A stretch of 53,765 nucleotides of DNA from Prochlorococcus sp. AG-402-L23 (lineage in GTDB: Bacteria; Cyanobacteriota; Cyanobacteriia; PCC-6307; Cyanobiaceae). The DNA lies in assembly GCA_003216635.1 (NCBI GenBank), contig QCIO01000008.1, forward strand, positions 1-53,765, given 5' to 3'. The position numbers and the translations under genes are program-made. Below, one piece after another: positions 23,605-32,422 of the stretch (its first letter is position 1; each line of letters starts with the position of its first letter). Under the pieces are notes generated by a model, which did no database searches, had not been told where the DNA came from, and saw only the letters and a list, made by a program, of their open reading frames with translations.

Positions 23605-24333
23605 ATGAGCAAAAATGAATCTGAAATATTAGAAGTTTTAAATGGATTAGGTTCAAAAAAATTAGATCTTGATATTCTTTTTTCCTACTATTCATTGAAA
23701 TTATCTTTTGAGATTCGTAAAGTTATTGCGGAAAAGATAGGTATGCAAGAAAGGAAAGGCTATTTTTTACTTGAAAAGATGATAAAAAAATTTGGCCTTA
23801 AAGTTGAATTTATTGAGGCCCTTAAATTAACAAATGAAAAAGATGCAAAAGATCTTTTACTAAAAAATCTTTATCAAAATAATAATTTAAATATTCATAT
23901 AATTAATGCTTTAGAGCCTTGGGGAGGAGAAATTGAACTTAAATTAATCAGAGAAATATTCGATATTTGCGAAATAGATTTTTGGATTGCAGGTCTTAAT
24001 ATTCTTCATTTCAAAGCTCATCAATTAACTGATGAAATATTATTATCTTTTATTAATCAAATAAAAATTTACGATGATTTCAAAATCAACTACAAGATAA
24101 TCTCTATTTTAAAAAGAAGAGAAAGCGAAATAGTTTGTAAATTGCTCTATAAATATTCTTTAAATAAAGAATTAGAAATCGCTAAATATGCAATTTTTTC
24201 TTTAGGGAGCATTTGGAATGATAATAGTTTTGAACAATTATCAAAATTAGAAAATGAGATAAAAGATCCTTCTCTACTTAAATGCATAAAAAATCAAAAA
24301 TTGATCTCAAATCAATTTCTAATAAATAAATAA
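23605..24333 (+). CDS. HEAT-repeat-like protein next to nirA
   Basis: 242 residues, all-helical, Leu/Ile/Lys-rich, with several roughly 30-residue units such as LLEKMIKKFGLKVEFIEALKL and IVCKLLYKYSLNKELEIAKYAIFSLGSIW, the latter close to a HEAT/PBS-lyase-type repeat. It is only 9 bp behind nirA, so it is almost certainly co-transcribed and probably supports nitrite reductase (cofactor insertion, stability or regulation). The position matches a gene called nirX in some Prochlorococcus nitrate clusters, but I am not sure of that name. Convergent with moaB. Confidence 0.7.
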   Translation: MSKNESEILEVLNGLGSKKLDLDILFSYYSLKLSFEIRKVIAEKIGMQERKGYFLLEKMIKKFGLKVEFIEALKLTNEKDAKDLLLKNLYQNNNLNIHIINALEPWGGEIELKLIREIFDICEIDFWIAGLNILHFKAHQLTDEILLSFINQIKIYDDFKINYKIISILKRRESEIVCKLLYKYSLNKELEIAKYAIFSLGSIWNDNSFEQLSKLENEIKDPSLLKCIKNQKLISNQFLINK

Positions 24334-24342
24334 ACAAGAGAA

Positions 24343-24837
24343 TTATTTTTTTAAGTTATCAATGAGATTTATTAAATTACAAGGTTTTGTATTTTGATTA
24401 AGTTGATAAGAAATTATATCTTGCCAACCTGTCATCACAGCATCCTTAGATCCAGGCAAAACGAATAAAAACTTACCATTTGCAGACCCCGCAATACACC
24501 TACTTTGTAAAGTACTAGTTCCTATCTTTTTAAATGATAAAAATCTAAAAGTCTCCCCAAAACCATCAATCTCTTTATCTAATAAAGGTCTAATAGCCTC
24601 AGGAGTAACATCCCTAGCTGTAATTCCTGTACCACCTGTAGTAATAATCACATCAATATTTGGATCTGAGATCCAATCGCTTGTATATTTTCTAATTAAA
24701 TAAATATCATCTTTGCAAATTATCTTATCAACGACATTGTGTCCTGATCTCTCAGCCTCTTGAAGGAGATAATTCCCACTCTCATCATTTTTTGTGTTAC
24801 GAGTATCAGAAACAGTAAGCAAAGCTATAGAAACCAC
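24343..24837 (-). CDS. moaB: Molybdopterin adenylyltransferase-type protein MoaB
   Basis: 164 residues, GTG start. MoaB/MogA proteins activate molybdopterin by adenylylation before molybdenum insertion. Visible motifs: SIALLTVSDTR at the N-terminus, the substrate loop VIITTGGTGITARDVTPEAI, and FVLPGSKDAVMTGW near the C-terminus. The stop is 9 bp from the convergent HEAT-like gene and the start is 35 bp from the divergent moaD. In cyanobacteria MoaB replaces E. coli MogA in this step. Confidence 0.9.
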   Translation of the reverse strand: MVSIALLTVSDTRNTKNDESGNYLLQEAERSGHNVVDKIICKDDIYLIRKYTSDWISDPNIDVIITTGGTGITARDVTPEAIRPLLDKEIDGFGETFRFLSFKKIGTSTLQSRCIAGSANGKFLFVLPGSKDAVMTGWQDIISYQLNQNTKPCNLINLIDNLKK

Positions 24838-24872
24838 TTAAAATCAAACCATTAGTTACTAGATCACTATAG

Positions 24873-25124
24873 ATGGAAAGTGAAAAATCTAACAAAATTA
24901 AGGTGGTTTTATTATCTAGTATCGCTGAAGATCTAGGATGGAATGAAAAATTTCTTACAATTGAAGGGTCTCAAATGAAGGTTTTTTCTGTATGGAATTT
25001 AATTAATTCTAATTTACCGCAAGATAATATTATCGTTTCTATTAATCAAGAAATTACAGATATGGATGCGATGATTAATCCCGATGATGAGGTGGCATTT
25101 ATGCCAATGTTTACCGGTGGATAA
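24873..25124 (+). CDS. moaD: Molybdopterin synthase small subunit MoaD
   Basis: 83 residues, ubiquitin-like fold, ending in the obligatory Gly-Gly (AFMPMFTGG). The C-terminal glycine is adenylylated and converted to a thiocarboxylate that donates sulphur to precursor Z. Its last codons overlap the moaE start by 8 bp, so the two synthase subunits are translated in balance. Confidence 0.93.
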   Translation: MESEKSNKIKVVLLSSIAEDLGWNEKFLTIEGSQMKVFSVWNLINSNLPQDNIIVSINQEITDMDAMINPDDEVAFMPMFTGG

Positions 25125-25569
25125 TTTAAGAATAAAATTTAAAATCCTAGAAGAGACTTTTAATCCTTATAAAGAATTCGAACTTTGGGAAAAGGTAAAT
25201 AAAAATTCAGCAAACTCATTTTTTATTGGGAGAGTAAGGCCCTTTGATCAATTTGGAAATGATTTAAAGAAACTAGAAATCGTTCATTATAAAGGAATGA
25301 CCGAAAATTATATTAAAAGATATTTAATGAAAATTTCTGAAAAACAGGATGATTTATGTATTTTTCTCTTGCACAGGATAGGTTTCATTTACCCTAAGGA
25401 GCCTATTATTTTAATAGCAGTAAGTGCTAATCATAGAGGCATTGCAAATAAATATCTCCAAGAAATACTTGAATTTACAAAATACAAAGTTCCTTTTTGG
25501 AAAAAAGAATGGACTTTCAAAGGATCCTCATGGGTAAAAAAGAATACTGACTTAGGCTTTGAATTATAA
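25117..25569 (+). CDS. moaE: Molybdopterin synthase large subunit MoaE
   Basis: The start is a GTG at 25117, overlapping the end of moaD; the ATG at 25084 would add eleven residues that merely read moaD out of frame. 150 residues. Family motifs: FIGRVRP, the HR pair in SANHRGIANKYLQEI, and the catalytic lysine segment KYKVPFWKKEWTFKG. Forms a heterotetramer with MoaD to convert cyclic pyranopterin monophosphate to molybdopterin. Its stop overlaps moeA's stop by 6 bp on the opposite strand. Confidence 0.92.
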   Translation: MDNLRIKFKILEETFNPYKEFELWEKVNKNSANSFFIGRVRPFDQFGNDLKKLEIVHYKGMTENYIKRYLMKISEKQDDLCIFLLHRIGFIYPKEPIILIAVSANHRGIANKYLQEILEFTKYKVPFWKKEWTFKGSSWVKKNTDLGFEL

Positions 25570-26826
25570 AAAATTATTTTTTAAAAGTTGTGCCCATAAT
25601 AAATTTCCTTTTTGACAAAAATCAATTTCAGAAGGTATTTCTATTAATAAATCTGAATTAGATATTGAACTAATCTTTGATGAGGATTGTTCTTCAGAAA
25701 TATCTGCAATTAATTCACCTTCTTCATTAACGATAAGTTTTCCTCTAAGCAATTCGGGTCTCCCTTTTCTTCTTTTTAAATCAGAATTCAGCTTAACCTT
25801 AAACCTAAGAGGGAATTCAATATTAGTAATTCCTTCAAGTTTCTGAAGTGCGGGCCTAACAAGTTGGATAAAAGTAATAGCTGCTGAAACGGGATTCCCA
25901 GGTAATCCAAAATAAGGAATTTTTTTGTTTATCAATCCAAAAGCAAAGGGTTTTCCTGGCTTTAAAAATAGTTTCCAAAATTTAATCTCTCCTATCTCGT
26001 TAATAATATCTTTTAAAAAATCTTTTTTGCCCACTGATATCCCACCAACTGAAATAACCACATCATTAACTTCAGAAATATTTCTAAGAGAATTTTTAAT
26101 ACTTTGATAATTATCTTTTTCTATATGAATTTCATTAATTTCAAATCCAAGATTTTTGGCGATTGATTTTATCAAAATACTATTACTTTCCCATATTTCT
26201 CCTTTCTTTCTTGCAGATCCTGATTTGATAAGTTCATCTCCAGTAATTAGTAAACCTAATTTAGAAAATTTACTAACTTTTATAGTTTTTATCCCACAAC
26301 TTGCTAATTTACTTAAAATCCCAGGTGTAATCTTTACCCCTTTCTTGATTAATATTTCACCTTTAAATACTTGATCATTTATTTCTCTAATCCAAGAGTT
26401 ATTAGATGATGTTTCTTTTTTAACAATATACTCATTTCCGTTTAAAAATTCTAAAGAAACTTGTTCTTGAGGTATAACAGAAAAACAATTATCTGGCACA
26501 AATGAACCTGTGCTAATAGTTACAGCTTCACCTTTTTTAAGAAGATCATAAAATGGCTTTCCGGGAAAAGACTCTCCGACAACTTTCCATTTATTCCCTA
26601 TAGTTGATTCTCCTAACGCATATCCATCCATAACTGATGATCTATAACCTGGTATATCTTCCTCAGATAAGATTTCCTCCATAGAAACTTTTCCAAGTGC
26701 TTCGTCTAAATTGATCTCTTCCTTATGTAAAATTGCATTATTCACTATTAAAGTATCTATCTCTTCCAAGATTTTTTTAATAGCATCGTTTAAATAAAGA
26801 CCCTGATTATTGATATCAATTCCCAT
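25564..26826 (-). CDS. moeA: Molybdopterin molybdenumtransferase MoeA
   Basis: 420 residues. MoeA inserts molybdate into adenylylated molybdopterin. N-terminal domain: LGKVSMEEILSEEDIPGYRSSVMDGYAL (about residues 41-68). Central MoaB-like domain: LLITGDELI and VVISVGGISVGKKDF. Later: GKPFAFGLI and YFGLPGNPVSA. Length is normal. Followed after 12 bp by nothing; preceded by moaC 12 bp upstream on the same strand, giving a moaC-moeA operon. Confidence 0.94.
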   Translation of the reverse strand: MGIDINNQGLYLNDAIKKILEEIDTLIVNNAILHKEEINLDEALGKVSMEEILSEEDIPGYRSSVMDGYALGESTIGNKWKVVGESFPGKPFYDLLKKGEAVTISTGSFVPDNCFSVIPQEQVSLEFLNGNEYIVKKETSSNNSWIREINDQVFKGEILIKKGVKITPGILSKLASCGIKTIKVSKFSKLGLLITGDELIKSGSARKKGEIWESNSILIKSIAKNLGFEINEIHIEKDNYQSIKNSLRNISEVNDVVISVGGISVGKKDFLKDIINEIGEIKFWKLFLKPGKPFAFGLINKKIPYFGLPGNPVSAAITFIQLVRPALQKLEGITNIEFPLRFKVKLNSDLKRRKGRPELLRGKLIVNEEGELIADISEEQSSSKISSISNSDLLIEIPSEIDFCQKGNLLWAQLLKNNFL

Positions 26827-26838
26827 TATTGTGAGTAC

Positions 26839-27324
26839 TTAACTTCTTTTTAATATTCCATTTTTACCACCTTTTTTTTCTAAAAGGCGAATATTATCAA
26901 TAGTCATAAAAGGATCTAAAGCTTTAAGCATGTCATATAGAGTGAGAAGGCCAATTGAAACTGATGTAAGAGCCTCCATCTCAACACCTGTTTTAGAATG
27001 AGATTTGCAAAAAGCAATAATTTTAATTGCTTTCATTGATTCACAAATTTCAAAATCAATTGTGATTTTATTCAATGATAAATTATGACAGAGAGGAATA
27101 AGTTCTGAGGTTTTTTTTGCACCATTTATTGCAGAAAATCTAGCCGCTGCAAAAATATCACCTTTTTTAATTTTTTCATTTTTTATTTTTTCTAATATTT
27201 CTTTGTTTAAATTAATATATCCTTCTGCTAAAGCCTCTCTTTTAGTTTCTACTTTGTCTGAAATATCAACTATGTTCATTTCTCCCCTTTCATTAATATG
27301 AGTTAAAGATTTATCCATTTCCAT
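26839..27324 (-). CDS. moaC: Cyclic pyranopterin monophosphate synthase MoaC
   Basis: 161 residues. Works after MoaA in the first step of molybdenum-cofactor synthesis. Active-site motifs: ELIPLCHNL (residues about 77-85), SKTGVEMEALTSVS, and LYDMLKALDP. The N-terminus has about 16 residues before the family's usual MVDIS-like start (NIVDISDKVETKREA), so a later start is possible but no ATG is better placed. Divergent from narM. Confidence 0.94.
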   Translation of the reverse strand: MEMDKSLTHINERGEMNIVDISDKVETKREALAEGYINLNKEILEKIKNEKIKKGDIFAAARFSAINGAKKTSELIPLCHNLSLNKITIDFEICESMKAIKIIAFCKSHSKTGVEMEALTSVSIGLLTLYDMLKALDPFMTIDNIRLLEKKGGKNGILKRS

Positions 27325-27332
27325 TTAGCAAT

Positions 27333-27346
27333 TTATTCAATAATAC
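27333..27346 (+). promoter_or_regulatory. Degenerate NtcA box between moaC and narM
   Basis: TTA-N8-TAC (one mismatch to GTA-N8-TAC) in the 101-bp divergent gap. On the plus strand it is followed 24 bp later by TAATAT as a possible -10 for narM. It sits too close to moaC to activate it in the usual way. Confidence 0.4.
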
Positions 27347-27425
27347 AAAAAATAAAATTATTAATAAAGCTAATATCAATTTTTTACACTTAGCATTAAT
27401 TTATTAATAAAATATCAATTTAATT

Positions 27426-27887
27426 TTGGTTAACAGTCAATCAAATCATTATTTTAATTTCGAGGATGATTTTATTAAAGACTTAAGATGCATTCCTTTA
27501 TGTGTAAGAAGGAAACTTGATTTAATTGGAATAAAATTAAAACTTACTCATTGGCAAGATTTTAATTTAATTGAAAAAAATAAGATAGTAGATTGGCCAG
27601 ATTCAAAAAACGATCTCATTGATTTAAAAACTTTTTTAAAAGAAATTACATCTAATTCAAAATATGGAGAAGCAAAAGAAATAGAAATTTCAATTAATCA
27701 ACCTTGGCAAAATAAAAATAAAGTTCCTGACCAAGTTTTAAAATCGGCACTAGCAAGAGGAATTAATATTTCAGTTGAAAAATGGAGAAATTTAAACGAA
27801 TTAGATAGATTTGCTTTTTGCAAATTAGTTAGACCAAGTCATGAACACAAAAATTTGGATAGAGCATTTGATGAGATTCTGAAATAA
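27426..27887 (+). CDS. narM: Nitrate reductase-associated protein NarM
   Basis: 153 residues, TTG start. It belongs to the nitrate-reductase-associated family known in Synechococcus elongatus to be needed for NarB activity. Motifs: FNFEDDFIKDLRCIPLCVRRKLDLIGIKLKLTHW at the N-terminus, then a region ending FAFCKLVRPSHEHKNL. Function is presumably maturation or cofactor insertion. It is convergent with narB, the stops 9 bp apart. Confidence 0.9.
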   Translation: MVNSQSNHYFNFEDDFIKDLRCIPLCVRRKLDLIGIKLKLTHWQDFNLIEKNKIVDWPDSKNDLIDLKTFLKEITSNSKYGEAKEIEISINQPWQNKNKVPDQVLKSALARGINISVEKWRNLNELDRFAFCKLVRPSHEHKNLDRAFDEILK

Positions 27888-27896
27888 GATTATTGC

Positions 27897-30008
27897 CTAG
27901 TTTGGAACAATTATTACTGAGCATGCTTTTAATTCCGGTTGTTTTGATATCGGGCATGACTTTTCATGCATCAAAGAGTTTACTTCACACATATTTTTTT
28001 GACTAAAACCCCAATGCATTGGTAAAAAAACTGTACCTACTTTAATTTTGTCAGTAATCTGAACTTTTGCTTGAACTTCCCCTCTTTTGGATTTAATTTT
28101 TACTATTTCATCATTTTTGATTTTTAAAGATAAAGCATCTTTAGAATTAATTTCCAATAACGGTTCTGGATTCTTTTTTGTAAGTTTTTGAACTTTAGAA
28201 GTTCTTGTCATTGTATGCCATTGACTTAGATATCTTCCAATTGTCAAAATTAGTGGGTACTCATCTGAAGGAGGTTCAGCCAACCCAATAGGATCATCAA
28301 TACAAAAATTTGCTTTGCCAGTCTCAGTTGGGAAATAACCATCTTCATATAATCTTTTTGAAGATGTACTAGGAACGCTGCCTTTAGGATAAGGCCATTG
28401 TTGAGGACCATGATTTTTTAATAATTGATATGATAATCCGCTCATATCGCATAATCTTTTTGTAGTCGTTTTTAAAAATTCGTCATAAACTTCCGATGAA
28501 GATTCATATTCAAATTGTTTGAAATAACCTATTTTCTGTCCTAATTCAGCAAATATTTGCCAATCTGGTTTTGAATTTTTATTCGATTCTCTGAAAGATG
28601 GGCAAAGGGTTACTCTTCTTTCTGAATTTGTCATAACACCATCTTTTTCGCTCCATTGAGCTGCGGGCAATACTAGATGAGCATATTTAATTGATTCACT
28701 TTGTTCATAAGATTCATTGAGGATAATTAAAGGACATTTTAAAAGTGCTTTTTTTACAAAGTTTAAATTAGGCATGCTAACCAAAGGGTTCGTAGCTGCA
28801 ATCCACCAAATTTTCACAGATCCTTTTTTTATAGCTTCTATTTGTTCAAATGCAGATAGACCCTGTTTTGCAGATATCTTTCCCTCAGGGAACCCCCATA
28901 TTTTTTCAATTTCATTCCTATCTATTTTATTTTTTACAAACCTATATCCTGGAAGAAGGTGCGATAGTCCTCCTGCTTCTCTGCCACCCATAGCGTTTGG
29001 TTGGCCAGTTAAGGAAAAAGGACCAGAACCTTCTTTGCCTATTTGGCCGGTCATTAAATGAAGATTTATTAGCCCATTTACTGCTGCTGTACCCTCTTGC
29101 CTTTGATTCAAACCCATCGACCAAAGACTTAGAACATTTTTGCTTTCTCCCCATAATTTTGCAATATCAATAATTGTTTTCTCGGATATATTGCAAATTT
29201 CACTTATTTTTTTTAAATCCCATTTTTGTATATGTTTTACAAAATCAAAATAGCTTTCGGTCGACTTATCAATGAAATTTTGATCAGTTAATTGATTCTT
29301 ATAAAGATAATTCGCAATCCCAATAAATAAAAATAGATCTGTTCCAGAAGAAATTTGTAAGTAAAAATCCGCTATGGATGAAGTTTCAGTTTCTCTTGGA
29401 TCAATTACTATTACTTTTAAATTATCATTTACGTTTCTTTTACGTTTTTTAATTCGATCAAAAAGAACGGGATGACATTCTGCAGTATTTGTCCCTATTA
29501 ATAAAATTAAAGAGCAATGATCAATATCTTCATAACAACAAGGTGGGCCATCAGAGCCAAAACTTCTGTTATATCCAGCTACTGCTGAGCTCATACATAG
29601 TCTTGAATTAGCATCAAAATTATTTGTGCCTATTGCTCCCTTGAGAAGCTTTTGGGCTACGTAATAATCTTCAGTATGAAATTGACCTGAGCCATACATA
29701 GCTATTGAATCAGGTCCATAATTTTTTATAGAACTCAAAATATTCTCTTTCAGAATTTCGTATGATTCGTCCCAGGAAATTTCTTTAAATTCTTCATTTA
29801 AATTTTCCCTATAAAGTGGTTCTTTTAATCTCCCATCTTTTAGGGTCTCACATACTGTTGCTCCTTTTACGCACAATTTACCTTGAGTTGAAGGACTATC
29901 CCTATCTCCACTGACTAACCATTTATCATCAGAAACCGAACTTTTAGGCTTCATTTTTAAACCACAGCCAACACCACAATATGGGCATTGACTTTTAGTA
30001 AAATTCAT
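27897..30008 (-). CDS. narB: Assimilatory nitrate reductase (ferredoxin-type) NarB
   Basis: 703 residues. Reduces nitrate to nitrite with electrons from ferredoxin. The N-terminal [4Fe-4S] ligands are Cys8, Cys11, Cys15 and Cys46 (CPYCGVGC ... KLCVKG). The molybdenum-ligating cysteine is in SRLCMSSAV. The bis-MGD binding domain includes TGQPNAMGGREAGGLSH, and a C-terminal formate-dehydrogenase-type beta-barrel closes it (about 600-700). Length is normal for cyanobacterial NarB. It follows nrtP by 35 bp with no promoter between, so the two form one operon. Confidence 0.96.
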   Translation of the reverse strand: MNFTKSQCPYCGVGCGLKMKPKSSVSDDKWLVSGDRDSPSTQGKLCVKGATVCETLKDGRLKEPLYRENLNEEFKEISWDESYEILKENILSSIKNYGPDSIAMYGSGQFHTEDYYVAQKLLKGAIGTNNFDANSRLCMSSAVAGYNRSFGSDGPPCCYEDIDHCSLILLIGTNTAECHPVLFDRIKKRKRNVNDNLKVIVIDPRETETSSIADFYLQISSGTDLFLFIGIANYLYKNQLTDQNFIDKSTESYFDFVKHIQKWDLKKISEICNISEKTIIDIAKLWGESKNVLSLWSMGLNQRQEGTAAVNGLINLHLMTGQIGKEGSGPFSLTGQPNAMGGREAGGLSHLLPGYRFVKNKIDRNEIEKIWGFPEGKISAKQGLSAFEQIEAIKKGSVKIWWIAATNPLVSMPNLNFVKKALLKCPLIILNESYEQSESIKYAHLVLPAAQWSEKDGVMTNSERRVTLCPSFRESNKNSKPDWQIFAELGQKIGYFKQFEYESSSEVYDEFLKTTTKRLCDMSGLSYQLLKNHGPQQWPYPKGSVPSTSSKRLYEDGYFPTETGKANFCIDDPIGLAEPPSDEYPLILTIGRYLSQWHTMTRTSKVQKLTKKNPEPLLEINSKDALSLKIKNDEIVKIKSKRGEVQAKVQITDKIKVGTVFLPMHWGFSQKNMCEVNSLMHEKSCPISKQPELKACSVIIVPN

Positions 30009-30043
30009 AAAATTTCTTTTATAAATATCTCAATAGTTATTGG

Positions 30044-31597
30044 TTAAACGTAATTTTCAGCTTTTTCGCCTTCATAAGCATCCGCGAATGATCCTTGAGG
30101 TTCCTTTAAAAAGAAATAACAGAAGAATCCAACTATTAATCCTGCTATACCTAAGACTTGGAAGAAGGCACTATTTGAAGCGGCAATTATTTCTGGAGAA
30201 GGATCTTTACCTCCTCCCATCCATAAAGGTAAAAGGCTATAAATATTTAGATAAGTTACTGCACCAACATTTCCATAAGCCCCAACCAATCCAGCTATTT
30301 GTCCTGTTACTCTTTTTTTAACTAAGGGAACTAAAGCAAAAGTTGAACCTTCTCCTGATTGAACAAAAAATGAACAAAGCATAGTTAAAAATACAGCCAT
30401 AAGAATTCCTGCTGATCCTGTGAAAGTTCCAGGTTTTATTAAAGACATCAATAGATATCCAAACCCTAATCCCATAGTTAGAAATCCCATTGTGTTTTTT
30501 CTATTGCCTGTTCTGTCAGATATCAATCCTCCGGCAGGTCTAGCTATTAAATTCACAAATGCATAACATGATGCAAGAATTCCGGCTACAGCTTTAGGTA
30601 AATCAAATGTAAATTCAAAGAAACTAGGAAGCATTGAAACTACTGCCAATTCTGATCCAAAATTTACAATGTAAGTTAATTCCAAAATAGCTACTTGTTT
30701 GAATTCATATCTATCTTCTTTAGGGTAAATTTTAGTTCCATTTAATAATTCAATATTCGTTCTTATAATTCCCCAAGTTTGGAAAATAAACCACGCTAAA
30801 ACTGCGATTAAGGCTATTGGATAAGTAGATGAAGTAAGGAAACCTACTTTTTGAAGTCTCCAACATAGGACTGAAAGAATTGCTGCGAATGGGACATTCA
30901 TACCAATTAAACCCCAAAAATCTCTTATACTCGTTACTTCTAAACCAGCTGTTTTTGCAGGCCTTTGATAAGGTTTTCCTGGAGGTGTATCAGTCACACT
31001 AAAGAAATAAATAATTCCATAAACGAAAGAAATAATTCCTGTAAGAGCAATAGCTCCCCTCCAATTAAGTACAGCTCCAGTTGGCAACTCAAACCCTCCT
31101 GAAAAAGACAAGAATCCAGCTACGGCAACAAGAGAAAGGGCAGAAAAAGCAGATCCGAAATTTCCCCATCCTCCATATATTCCCTCAGCCAAACCAATTT
31201 CTTTGGGAGGGAACCACTCAGATACCATTCTTATTCCGATAACAAAACCTGCTCCTACTATTGACAAAAGCAATCTCGCAATAACAAGTTGATTGAAGTC
31301 TTGAGCACTAGCAAATAATAAACATGGGACGACAGAAAATATCAAGATTGTTGAGTAAGTTTTTCTTGGGCCAAATTTATCCAATAACATTCCAATCAAA
31401 ACTCTTGCAGGGATAGTCAAAGCAACATTACATATTGCTACTGTTCTAATTTGAGCAACAGATAAACCTAAATCGGCTTTAACAGTAGTTGCAAGAGGTG
31501 CGAGGTTAAACCAAACAACAAAAGTAAGGAAAAAGGCAAACCAGGTGAGGTGAAGAGTTCTATATCTGCCATTTAAAGACCAAACATCACTTAACAT
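30044..31597 (-). CDS. nrtP: Nitrate/nitrite transporter NrtP (MFS, NNP family)
   Basis: 517 residues, 12 transmembrane helices, nitrate-nitrite porter type. The N-terminus RTLHLTWFAFFLTFVVWFNLAPL is the first helix with the arginine side of the substrate site. The two family signatures are GIYGGWGNFGSAFSALSLV and GLVGAYGNVGAVTYLNIY. Imports nitrate and nitrite by a single polypeptide, the form used by marine picocyanobacteria (also named napA) instead of the ABC-type nrtABCD. Preceded by a perfect NtcA promoter; narB follows in the same transcript. Confidence 0.95.
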   Translation of the reverse strand: MLSDVWSLNGRYRTLHLTWFAFFLTFVVWFNLAPLATTVKADLGLSVAQIRTVAICNVALTIPARVLIGMLLDKFGPRKTYSTILIFSVVPCLLFASAQDFNQLVIARLLLSIVGAGFVIGIRMVSEWFPPKEIGLAEGIYGGWGNFGSAFSALSLVAVAGFLSFSGGFELPTGAVLNWRGAIALTGIISFVYGIIYFFSVTDTPPGKPYQRPAKTAGLEVTSIRDFWGLIGMNVPFAAILSVLCWRLQKVGFLTSSTYPIALIAVLAWFIFQTWGIIRTNIELLNGTKIYPKEDRYEFKQVAILELTYIVNFGSELAVVSMLPSFFEFTFDLPKAVAGILASCYAFVNLIARPAGGLISDRTGNRKNTMGFLTMGLGFGYLLMSLIKPGTFTGSAGILMAVFLTMLCSFFVQSGEGSTFALVPLVKKRVTGQIAGLVGAYGNVGAVTYLNIYSLLPLWMGGGKDPSPEIIAASNSAFFQVLGIAGLIVGFFCYFFLKEPQGSFADAYEGEKAENYV

Positions 31598-31627
31598 AAA
31601 ATTTTTTTTGAGATTAGTTTTTAAGCA

Positions 31628-31669
31628 ATTTATATTTCGATCAATGCATTCATTTGTATTATTTAATAC
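31628..31669 (-). promoter_or_regulatory. NtcA-activated promoter of nrtP-narB
   Basis: A perfect NtcA box GTA-N8-TAC (31656-31669) is followed on the minus strand by 21 bp and a TATAAAT -10 (31634-31628), matching the class-II layout. Transcription would start near 31621, giving a leader of about 24 bases before nrtP. Confidence 0.85.
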
Positions 31670-31769
31670 GAAATCTGGTTTTTAAGAAATGCAACTTTTT
31701 TAAAAGACTAGAATGAATAGTCAGCACTAATAAAATCAAAATTGAGGGAAATTAGTAATCTAATTTTTG

Positions 31770-31783
31770 GTATTATCCGATAC
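31770..31783 (+). promoter_or_regulatory. NtcA box upstream of mobA
   Basis: A second perfect GTA-N8-TAC lies on the mobA side of the same intergenic region. With usual class-II spacing the -10 would be TATTAC at 31804-31809. That would put the transcription start at or next to the mobA ATG (31817), predicting a leaderless message. Confidence 0.7.
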
Positions 31784-31816
31784 ATAAAATACTCGTGGAA
31801 AAATATTACCTAAGTT

Positions 31817-32422
31817 ATGGAAATAAAACATAAAAAATTTAAAGCATTCATTTTGTCTGGTGGCAAGAGTTCAAGGATGGGATCTGATAAAGCATTAATT
31901 AAACATCATGAAGGAGGAAATTGGCTGACTCACAAAATAAAAATAGTAAATAACCTTAATTTAGAGACTTTTGTAATAACAAATTATACTTCTCATTTAA
32001 AGGAAGTTGATAAAAGGAATAATGTTGAGTTTATTTCAGATGCCCAACCCTTTGATGGACCCTTAACTTGTATAGAACAAATTTTTTCATCTTTTAAAAA
32101 AACTACTAAAAATATCCTAATTATCCCAGTCGATATGCCTAATTTGAATACAAAATTAATTTATTCACTTTTTAAGTCATGGGAAGAAAACCAAAATTTT
32201 GCGGTAATATCCCATGATGGAATTTTTGCACAACCATTATTCGGAATTTATCCCATCAATGAAGAAAATCATTTTAAATTAAAAAAAAAGTTATCCTCTG
32301 GGAAGAAAAATTTTCTCGGATGGGTTGATCAAATTCCCCATAAATATTTCTATGCAAACAATGGAGATTTAATTAATATAAATTCCAAGAGAGAATTCTT
32401 AAATATGAATAATGGGATTTAA
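31817..32422 (+). CDS. mobA: Molybdenum cofactor guanylyltransferase MobA
   Basis: 201 residues. Joins GMP to molybdopterin to make the guanine dinucleotide form (MGD) used by NarB. The nucleotide-binding signature FILSGGKSSRMGSDKALI is at residues about 11-28. The metal site DMPNLN and the DAQPFDGPL segment follow. Overlaps the moaA start by 11 bp. No Met lies between the ATG and the signature, so the start is secure. Confidence 0.93.
   Translation: MEIKHKKFKAFILSGGKSSRMGSDKALIKHHEGGNWLTHKIKIVNNLNLETFVITNYTSHLKEVDKRNNVEFISDAQPFDGPLTCIEQIFSSFKKTTKNILIIPVDMPNLNTKLIYSLFKSWEENQNFAVISHDGIFAQPLFGIYPINEENHFKLKKKLSSGKKNFLGWVDQIPHKYFYANNGDLININSKREFLNMNNGI

Noticed and set aside
28717-29061. 114-codon plus-strand frame opposite narB
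   Set aside because: Antisense to the conserved bis-MGD domain of narB, with no supporting features.
30040-30321. 93-codon plus-strand frame opposite nrtP
   Set aside because: Lies wholly antisense to a clear transporter; Arg/Leu-rich composition is typical of a complementary-strand shadow.
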